This document shows positions 58,006 to 64,000 of a DNA stretch of 64,000 bases, piece after piece. Positions within the stretch are counted from its first letter, which is position 1. Every line of letters begins with the position of its first letter. The notes under the pieces were generated by a model. That model saw only the letters and a program-made list of their open reading frames with translations. It did not search any database and had not been told where the DNA came from. The stretch is from NCBI GenBank assembly GCA_963660915.1, contig CAVLAO010000001.1, positions 1-64,000 on the forward strand, written 5' to 3'. This DNA is from UMGS1766 sp963660915. GTDB lineage: Bacteria > Bacillota > Clostridia > Oscillospirales > Oscillospiraceae. Made by a program: the position numbers and the translations under genes.

Positions 58006-58632
58006 TCAACAAATCGAGCACTGCTTCAGCGTCGGATCCGCCGCCTCGATCTGGCGGAACAACTCATCCAATCGACGGCGCTGCTGCCGACGATTCCGTT
58101 TTTCTGCCTGCTGATAATATTTCCTCTGCTGTTTCGTTGTTCGAGGCAACTTGCGATAATCCAGCTGAATAATTTCCTTTGCCCGGTCATGAGCCACAAT
58201 GTAGTCAACTAATTCTGCCAACGAGCGCTTCAGCGGAACATCTGTCTGGCGATGATAGCCCCCTCGCATAGCTTCCGCAAGAGGCATATCCTTCTGATAG
58301 ACGTTCCTATGATACAGATAAAGCAGACTCGGATCGTCTCTCGAAAAGATTTTCCAGCAACCGATATTGGTGCGAATATACAGGGTGTCCGTTTCCCGAT
58401 TATAATCTGCAGCAATTACGCCCTGCTGTTGCAAACGGGCTATTTTTTCGTCCGTTTCCAGTTCCACTTTTAATCCGCAGCAACGTTTGCAACTGCAATA
58501 GTTTCTTTGAATGGCGCTTTTTTCCGTAATGGTCATTCGATTCCACGGTTTCATGCGTTTCACATAGGAACATCCCGCTTTGTGAAAAACCGGTTTTTCT
58601 TTGCGCTGTGCCATACTGACGATTACATCCAT
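58006..58632 (-). CDS. Cys-motif protein of unknown function
   Basis: 208 residues. N-terminal HKAGCSYVKRMKPWNRMTI and NYCSCKRCCGL give a C...CxCxxCC arrangement that may bind a metal; the rest has a basic, helix-rich C-terminal half with dense Arg/Gln/Lys (about 150-200: KQQRKYYQQAEKRNRRQQRRR), consistent with nucleic acid or coiled-coil contacts, ending in KQCSIC. AAGGAGG before the ATG at 58632. It is 29 bases upstream of the HIRAN gene and likely in one operon. No function recognised. Confidence 0.7.
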   Translation of the reverse strand: MDVIVSMAQRKEKPVFHKAGCSYVKRMKPWNRMTITEKSAIQRNYCSCKRCCGLKVELETDEKIARLQQQGVIAADYNRETDTLYIRTNIGCWKIFSRDDPSLLYLYHRNVYQKDMPLAEAMRGGYHRQTDVPLKRSLAELVDYIVAHDRAKEIIQLDYRKLPRTTKQQRKYYQQAEKRNRRQQRRRLDELFRQIEAADPTLKQCSIC

Positions 58633-58763
58633 CTTTGAGTCCTCCTTATCTTTTTGGTTGACCATAGTTTATCAAAAGCACTGTCCAAAAAAACGCCCTG
58701 AACAATAGACAGTATGTTCGAAGAATGGTACAATGCATTCATGATGAAAGGAGGCACTCCCTA

Positions 58764-59753
58764 ATGGCAAAAGGCAGCAACCAAAAGCAGAAATTGTTAT
58801 CCCTTGCGCGGATTTTTTATCAAAAGACCGACGAGGAGCATGGGCTGACGGTGTCCGAGATCATCGCTCTGCTGAACCAGGAAGAAATCTCCGCCAATCG
58901 CAAGACCATCTATCAGGATCTGGAGGAGCTCCGCCACTGGGGATTGGACATCACATCGAACCGGGAAGGTGGTCGAACTGACTATCGCCTAGTCAGCCGT
59001 GAGTTTGAACTCCCGGAGCTGAAGTTATTGGTGGATTCTGTACAGGCCTCCAAATTCATCACTCAGCGGAAATCCATGGAGTTGATAAAAAAGCTGGAAT
59101 CTCTGGTCAGTGTTTACGAGGCACAACAGCTTCACCGGCAGGTAATTCTCTCCGGCCGGGTCAAAAACATGAACGAGAGCATCTATTACAGCGTGGACAA
59201 AATCCATGATGCCATCAATCAGGACCGCCAAATTACCTTTCAATATTTTCAATGGAATGTGCAGAAGCAGCCGGAACTGCGGCACGAAGGCGCTCGCTAT
59301 CACATCAGTCCGTGGGCACTGCTGTGGGACGATGAATATTACTACCTCATCGGCTATGATGCTGTCGATGACAAGATCAAACACTATCGCGTGGATAAAA
59401 TGCTGCATCTCAGTATAGATAAAGAACCCCGCGTCGGAAAAAGCGTATTTCATCGATTGAATTTACCGGATTATTCCCGCGGATTATTCGGTATGTACGG
59501 CGGTGAAGCACTCACCGTGACACTCCTATGCGAAAACACGATGGCCGGGCCTATCATTGATCGTTTCGGCAAAGATGTTCACCTGGTACCTGTCGATGAG
59601 GAGCATTTCCGCACCCGCGTTTCCGTTATTGCAAGCGAGCAATTCCTCGGCTGGGTCATTGCCCTAGGGCGGGGTGTCAAAATCATCGGGCCGGATATGC
59701 TAGTTGATGCAATGAAGCGGGAAGCCCTGCGCCTAACCGAACAATATCTATAA
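58764..59753 (+). CDS. WYL domain transcriptional regulator
   Basis: 329 residues: N-terminal HTH (about 15-60, with SEIIALLNQEEISANRKTIYQDLEEL) then the WYL domain (from about 140, containing YHISPWALLWDDEYYYLIGYDAVDDKIKHYRVDKM) and a C-terminal extension. WYL domains bind nucleotides or DNA ends and regulate phage defence, DNA damage or CRISPR genes. The ATG at 58764 with AAAGGAGG. Divergent from the Cys-protein/HIRAN operon, a pattern that hints at local regulation; the binding site was not found. Confidence 0.88.
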   Translation: MAKGSNQKQKLLSLARIFYQKTDEEHGLTVSEIIALLNQEEISANRKTIYQDLEELRHWGLDITSNREGGRTDYRLVSREFELPELKLLVDSVQASKFITQRKSMELIKKLESLVSVYEAQQLHRQVILSGRVKNMNESIYYSVDKIHDAINQDRQITFQYFQWNVQKQPELRHEGARYHISPWALLWDDEYYYLIGYDAVDDKIKHYRVDKMLHLSIDKEPRVGKSVFHRLNLPDYSRGLFGMYGGEALTVTLLCENTMAGPIIDRFGKDVHLVPVDEEHFRTRVSVIASEQFLGWVIALGRGVKIIGPDMLVDAMKREALRLTEQYL

Positions 59754-59764
59754 TTCCACAAAAA

Positions 59765-59800
59765 AAGAGGACCATGCGCCACCGGTGCATGATCCTCTTC
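59765..59800. terminator. Bidirectional terminator
   Basis: AAGAGGACCATGC pairs with GCATGATCCTCTT; A/T runs flank both sides. Separates the WYL gene from the convergent transpeptidase. Confidence 0.8.
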
Positions 59801-59805
59801 TTTAT

Positions 59806-61299
59806 TTAATCGTCCCAATCCCAATCCGCATCGGTACTTGGAGCCTGATATTCGCCCGGTTTGCTGACAATCACAGTACTCTCGTCGCTCAGGTCATATA
59901 CAACGACCGCCGTTCCGATGGATACATTCTCATAGATCGTCTTGCAGGCGTCATAGGGCGTATTGACGCAGCCGTGACTGCCGTTCGTCTTATAAATTTC
60001 TCCGCCGTATTTGCTGCGCCACCCGTCTGCATCATGGATGCCCACATTTCCGTTAAAAGGCATCCAGAAGTTGACCGGACTGGCATACCCCATGGTTTCA
60101 ATCGTGCCCAAAGTCGCATCTTTCTTCATAGCATCGATTGCCCACACACTGCCGTACGGCGTACCATTGCCCTTGTTGATATTGCCCGTAACGACCGGAG
60201 TTTCCACAATCTGCTGACCGTCTTTATAGCACCACATGGTTTGTTCCGAAATGCTGACTTCGATATATGTACCGCCAATATCGTCATAGCCCAGGTTTTT
60301 GCCCTGATACTGCCAACTTGGTTCCAGTGTACCGGTCTGGCCTGCTTTCACGGCTGCAATAATTGTGTCTGTCGTATCGCCTCGGGCAAGACACCATCCA
60401 TAGTCGCCGCCGGACAACGTGATGGTATAACCACTGTGGGTTTTGATGGTGTGTTTCAGTCCGAAGGTATCTACTTTGTAAGCAATCTTGGTCTTTACAA
60501 AATTAAACACCTTATCATAGTCCAGATCCATAACGCCGTTTTCATCCGTAGTCATCCAATCACGGATCGTCTTTGCGTTGATATGTATCACTCTGTCATC
60601 GCCAAAATCCATGGTCAGATCTGCCGCCAGATAGCCGTTCAACAGATCCGCCTGCGCCTGCAACTCCGCAGTATCCGCACTCTCCGTCTGTTTATAAAGC
60701 CCCTGCGCTTCCAGATCAATTGTGGTATCGCCCGCATTCAGCGCCGTCAAAATAGCCTGTACCGCATCCTCTGTGTTCAGTTCCGTTCCCTGCACTGCTT
60801 CCTGTACAGTGAATTGCGTTCCATCATCTACAATCTGTGCGTTCTGCGCCGGAGTATAGTTCTGGAAGCAATTCAGTGCCCGCACCGTCTGTTCTGCCAG
60901 CGTGGAATCGATCACGGTATCCGTAGATGCCGTCAGATCTTTCTGGGTCAATCCATCAAAGAACCACTTATAGGGATTGAATCCCTTGACCAACAGGTCC
61001 ACATCTCCGTTGTCTACAAAAGTCAATCCTATCTGCTCGCCGGTAATGGTTTCCGTTCCCTGTCGTTCTGTGATCGTCAGCGTGTATTGTTCCGCCTTAT
61101 TGGCCAGTTCATTTTTTGCCCGCGTTGCCGTCATGCCGCTTACATCAATCCCGTTAATGGACGTCTTCGCCGGAAAACGCCCCGATTGATTTCGGGCTTT
61201 GATAATATAAAGAAAACTCAGCAACAGCAAAACCACCAACACAATGGCGCCGATCAAAATAACATACGTCCGCCTATGGGACGATTGCGATCTCTGCAT
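59806..61299 (-). CDS. Membrane-anchored L,D-transpeptidase (YkuD)
   Basis: 497 residues. Short cytosolic basic N-terminus, one helix (about 13-35), then two PG-binding-4-type repeats and a C-terminal YkuD domain (from about 355, EVSISEQTMWCYKDGQQIVETPVVTG). The catalytic Cys is in SHGCVNTPYDACK with His in GIHDADG. It makes 3-3 crosslinks or attaches proteins to peptidoglycan outside the cell. AGGAGG lies 6 bases before the ATG at 61299. Terminates with an acidic WDWDD tail. An antisense reading of the same region is not a gene. Confidence 0.9.
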   Translation of the reverse strand: MQRSQSSHRRTYVILIGAIVLVVLLLLSFLYIIKARNQSGRFPAKTSINGIDVSGMTATRAKNELANKAEQYTLTITERQGTETITGEQIGLTFVDNGDVDLLVKGFNPYKWFFDGLTQKDLTASTDTVIDSTLAEQTVRALNCFQNYTPAQNAQIVDDGTQFTVQEAVQGTELNTEDAVQAILTALNAGDTTIDLEAQGLYKQTESADTAELQAQADLLNGYLAADLTMDFGDDRVIHINAKTIRDWMTTDENGVMDLDYDKVFNFVKTKIAYKVDTFGLKHTIKTHSGYTITLSGGDYGWCLARGDTTDTIIAAVKAGQTGTLEPSWQYQGKNLGYDDIGGTYIEVSISEQTMWCYKDGQQIVETPVVTGNINKGNGTPYGSVWAIDAMKKDATLGTIETMGYASPVNFWMPFNGNVGIHDADGWRSKYGGEIYKTNGSHGCVNTPYDACKTIYENVSIGTAVVVYDLSDESTVIVSKPGEYQAPSTDADWDWDD

Positions 61300-61430
61300 A
61301 AATAGCCTCCTATGTTCGTTGTACATTACATACACCTACAGCTTATTATTATGGTCAACGCCCCACGCAAAGTCAATAAACAAAGATTTAAAATATGGTA
61401 TCAAAAGGATTACAAAGCCGCTCGCAAAAA

Positions 61431-61459
61431 ACAGCCGCCGGACAGAATCCGGCGGCTGT
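61431..61459 (-). terminator. Terminator of EF-G-like gene
   Basis: Twelve-base stem ACAGCCGCCGGA/TCCGGCGGCTGT, 5-base loop, TTTTTT on the minus strand. Confidence 0.9.
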
Positions 61460-61474
61460 AATCCTCATTTATAA

Positions 61475-63541
61475 TTATTCCTGCATTGTCTTCGCTTCTT
61501 CGATCGCCTTTGCCTGCGCTGCAGGAGGACAATCCTCATAGCGCACAAAGTGGAAGGTAAAGCTGCCCCGGCTTTGGGTCATGGCTCGCAGGTCGATGGC
61601 ATAGCTAGTCATCTCTGCCATCGGCACTTCTGCCTCGATCACCTGTCCGCCATCATCGGTGGGTTCCATACCCATCACGCGACCGCGGCGCTTATTCAGA
61701 TCGCCGATGACATCGCCCATGTAGTTATCCGGTACAGTCACCTTCAATGTGCCTACCGGCTCCAACATAACCGGGTTTGCCTCCGGCAAAGCGGCTTTAT
61801 AGGCCAACTGAGCTGCTGTCTTAAAGGCAATTTCGGAGGAATCCACCGGATGGTAAGATCCATCGTAGAGCACTGCCTTCAGATTTACCACCGGATAACC
61901 CGCCAGTACACCGTGTTGGCATGCATCCCGCAATCCCTTTTCCACCGCCGGGAAGTAATTCTTCGGCACACTACCGCCGAACACTTCCTCTTCAAACACC
62001 ATCTCTTCGCTGTCACAGGGCTCGAAACGAATCCAGACATCACCGAACTGACCGCTGCCGCCGGTCTGTTTCTTATGCCGGCCTTGCTTGGAAACTGTCT
62101 TGCGAATCTTTTCCCGATATGCAACCCGAGGCTCTTCCAAAACCGCCTCCACACCGAAACGGCTCTTGAGCTTGCTGACCAGAACGTCAATTTGAATATC
62201 GCCCGCCGCTGTAATCACCATCTGATGGGTTTCCGCGTTGTTGGAAATGGTAAAGGAAGGATCCTCTTCATTCAGACGGATCAAACCTGCGGCTACCTTC
62301 TCCTCCTGTCCACGGGTCTTCGGTGCAATGGCCTTGGCATAGTTTGGTTCTGCAAACGGAATGCCCTCAAAGCGAATGGGCTTGCGGGCATCGCTCAGGG
62401 TATCGCCGGTTTTCAGCCGATCCATTTTCGCAATTGCGCCGATGTCGCCGCAGGTAAGTTCTTTGACTTCTGTGGCCTTCTTGCCCCGCATGGTATACAG
62501 ACGTCCCAATTTCTCGGTGTTTCCGGTTGTAGCATTGACCAGTGACAAATCCGGAGTCAACGTGCCGGAATAAACCTTCACATAAGAGTACTTTCCGTAT
62601 TGATCTGCCGTGGTCTTAAATACCAATGCTGCCGGCACTGCTCCGGGTGCAACCACAAACTCGGCCGGTTCTCCATTCTCTTCGGTCACCAGCTCGGAAG
62701 CTGCCTCCATCGGATTGGGTGCCAGATCAACAATTGCATTCAACAGCGCCATTGTGCCCATTCCGGTCTGAGCGCTGCCGCAGAACACAGGGACCAGTGA
62801 ACCGTCCTTTACGCCGGCGTGCAGGCCCTGCAGAATTTCTGCATAAGTGAAGCTTTCCCCATTAAAAAATTTATCCATGAACTCGTCGCTGGTTTCCGCC
62901 ACAGACTCCATCAGCGCCGCATACTGCTCCTCCACCACGTCGACTTTATCCTCCGGCACGGGGATCTCTACCCGATTGCCGCCCTCCATGGTATAGGCAC
63001 GCTTATTCAAAATGTCCACAATACCGGTCACGTGCTTGTTTTCATCCCAAATCGGAATGACCAACGGGGCGATAGTACGACCAAAATGTTCACGCAGTGT
63101 GGTGAAAGCACCGTTAAAATCACCATTATCTTCATCTATCTTGGAAATATAGATAAAGCGAGGCAATTTTCGGGCGTTGAGCTGTTTCCATGCCCGCTCT
63201 GTTCCGACGCTCAATCCGCTTTTTGCATCGCAGACGATAATGCCCAGCTCTGCCACTCGCAACGCTTCCTGCACATCACCGGAGAAATCAAAATTGCCCG
63301 GCGTATCCAATACATTGATTTTGCAGCCGTTATATTCCACAGGAGCGACGGTGGTAGAAATGGTAATCTGGCGCTTGATCTCTTCTGCATCATAGTCACA
63401 GACTGTATTTCCGTCAGCGACCCGGCCCTGACGATCCAGAGCACCAATTGAATACAACATATTTTCGACAAGTGAAGTCTTGCCGTTTCCACCGTGGCCC
63501 AGTAAGGCGACGTTACGAATATTCTGCACGGAATAGCTCAT
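61475..63541 (-). CDS. Elongation factor G-like GTPase (EF-G paralogue)
   Basis: 688 residues, EF-G domain order I-V. G1 is GHGGNGKTSLVE near residue 14 (not the usual AHIDAGKTT), G3 is DTPGNFDF where standard EF-G has DTPGHVDF, and G4 is SKIDED rather than NKMD. Domain IV retains SGQFGDVWIRF and HPVDSSEIAF. These marks place it in the EF-G-like paralogue clade, not with housekeeping fusA, which normally sits with rpsL-rpsG. Its role (recycling, stress translation) is unknown. GGAGAG lies upstream of the ATG. Confidence 0.88.
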   Translation of the reverse strand: MSYSVQNIRNVALLGHGGNGKTSLVENMLYSIGALDRQGRVADGNTVCDYDAEEIKRQITISTTVAPVEYNGCKINVLDTPGNFDFSGDVQEALRVAELGIIVCDAKSGLSVGTERAWKQLNARKLPRFIYISKIDEDNGDFNGAFTTLREHFGRTIAPLVIPIWDENKHVTGIVDILNKRAYTMEGGNRVEIPVPEDKVDVVEEQYAALMESVAETSDEFMDKFFNGESFTYAEILQGLHAGVKDGSLVPVFCGSAQTGMGTMALLNAIVDLAPNPMEAASELVTEENGEPAEFVVAPGAVPAALVFKTTADQYGKYSYVKVYSGTLTPDLSLVNATTGNTEKLGRLYTMRGKKATEVKELTCGDIGAIAKMDRLKTGDTLSDARKPIRFEGIPFAEPNYAKAIAPKTRGQEEKVAAGLIRLNEEDPSFTISNNAETHQMVITAAGDIQIDVLVSKLKSRFGVEAVLEEPRVAYREKIRKTVSKQGRHKKQTGGSGQFGDVWIRFEPCDSEEMVFEEEVFGGSVPKNYFPAVEKGLRDACQHGVLAGYPVVNLKAVLYDGSYHPVDSSEIAFKTAAQLAYKAALPEANPVMLEPVGTLKVTVPDNYMGDVIGDLNKRRGRVMGMEPTDDGGQVIEAEVPMAEMTSYAIDLRAMTQSRGSFTFHFVRYEDCPPAAQAKAIEEAKTMQE

Positions 63542-63618
63542 GGTTGATTCTCTCCTTATTGATTGTTTTATGGCGAATTAGACAAGTTAGCCTGTAATAT
63601 TCATCCATCGTTGTGCAC

Positions 63619-63647
63619 ATTATACACCCGTCAAAGTGCGATAGCAA
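63619..63647 (-). promoter_or_regulatory. Promoter of EF-G-like gene
   Basis: Minus strand TTGCTA (63642-63647), 17-base spacer, extended TATAAT (63619-63624). Confidence 0.7.
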
Positions 63648-63735
63648 GAATTATTTTTCATTTTTCACTAAACTCAATGCCATCATACCGTCGTTTTTTG
63701 TTATTTTGTTCAAAACTCCTTAAGATTCTCTCTCC

Positions 63736-63764
63736 TTGTTCCCGTTTTCAATTCATGATACAAT
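63736..63764 (+). promoter_or_regulatory. Promoter of SDR gene
   Basis: TTGTTC (63736-63741), 17-base spacer, TACAAT (63759-63764), 32 bases before the ATG. Confidence 0.6.
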
Positions 63765-63795
63765 GATTTCACGATTCGAAAAGGGGGCCTTCCTC

Positions 63796-64000
63796 ATGAG
63801 TACCGTTTTTATCACCGGCGGAAGCCGCGGCATCGGCGCGGCCATAGCCCGCACATTTGCCTTTAAAGGTTGGAACATTGCCTTCTGCTATCATGAATCA
63901 GCCCAACAGGCCATGGCGCTTCAAGATGAACTGAGCGCCCGCGGAGTAAACGTTCTTCCTGTTTTAGCGGATGTTTCCGATTCAGAACAGGCCAGGCACT
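63796..64000 (+). CDS. Short-chain dehydrogenase/reductase, partial
   Basis: First 68 residues of an SDR-family NAD(P)H oxidoreductase, cut by the right edge of the window. FITGGSRGIGAAIARTFA is the Rossmann TGxxxGIG motif, and LADVSDSEQ is the adenine-binding Asp segment. AAGGGGG lies 10 bases before the ATG. FabG-like ketoacyl reductase or a sugar/steroid dehydrogenase are both possible; the catalytic Ser/Tyr/Lys part is not in the window. Confidence 0.85.
   Translation, partial: MSTVFITGGSRGIGAAIARTFAFKGWNIAFCYHESAQQAMALQDELSARGVNVLPVLADVSDSEQARH

Noticed and set aside
59785..61305. A 506-codon plus-strand frame opposite the L,D-transpeptidase
   Set aside because: The minus strand has intact YkuD catalytic residues and a good start; the plus frame is a shadow.

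Overview
The window looks like chromosomal DNA of an anaerobic, low-to-mid GC Gram-positive of the class Clostridia (Oscillospiraceae/Ruminococcaceae-like). The reasons are the murB-rapZ-yvcK-whiA-dnaE gene order, strong AGGAGG ribosome sites, sigma-A type promoters, many GTG/TTG starts, a CD1247-type protein, an acyl-CoA dehydrogenase with EtfBA, and C-GCAxxG-type and YxjG-type proteins. Species was not determined. The window is gene dense and mostly ordinary core genome. No rRNA, tRNA, CRISPR array or intact insertion sequence was seen.

Layout. 1-7.0 kb: EamA exporter, ROK repressor, recG operon (C-GCAxxG protein, prolyl-tRNA deacylase, flavoprotein), second EamA exporter. 7.1-10.2 kb: butyryl-CoA dehydrogenase-type bcd-etfB-etfA. 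10.2-19.7 kb: murB, rapZ, yvcK, whiA, LURP-one protein, dnaE, cardiolipin synthase, largely with overlapping or closely spaced ends. 19.7-27.4 kb: a molybdenum cofactor and molybdate uptake operon (moeA, a second molybdopterin-binding protein, moaA, moaC, mog/moaB, MOSC, modA, modB, modC), preceded by a consensus promoter, a Moco/Tuco-like riboswitch candidate and an intrinsic terminator. 27.5-31.1 kb (minus strand): proC-proB-proA and a DUF308 membrane protein. 31.2-33.9 kb: the only clearly accessory stretch. It holds a decayed prophage fragment (frameshifted head protein, scaffold/HTH chimera) and an autoregulated-looking DUF4160-DUF2442-XRE module. 34-38.7 kb (minus): ribose-type sugar ABC transporter.

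39-43.2 kb (minus): two-component system with a companion membrane protein, plus a C39-like peptidase whose upstream region carries the same direct-repeat motif as the response regulator promoter. 43.3-47.1 kb: M20 amidohydrolase, then divergent YxjG-like methionine synthase and O-acetylhomoserine sulfhydrylase genes with a Met-box-like palindrome between them. 47.2-51.2 kb: enoate-reductase-type flavoenzyme, then a MarR-citrate synthase pair with a perfect operator palindrome. 51.3-57.5 kb: efp, CD1247-domain protein, YgbA-like protein, tcdA, AbrB regulator, GNAT-trmN6-rsmI operon, histidine phosphatase, SecB-like protein. 57.6-64 kb: HIRAN-domain and Cys-rich proteins, WYL regulator, L,D-transpeptidase, an EF-G paralogue and the start of an SDR gene cut by the right edge.

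The genes describe growth on amino acids and sugars with butyryl-CoA-linked electron transfer, Moco-enzyme capacity, and de novo proline and methionine synthesis. The most rewarding non-textbook signals are the shared two-component motif, the riboswitch leader, the methionine operator, the XRE operator array, the prophage chimera, and the SecB-like/HIRAN/Cys-protein group of unknown role.
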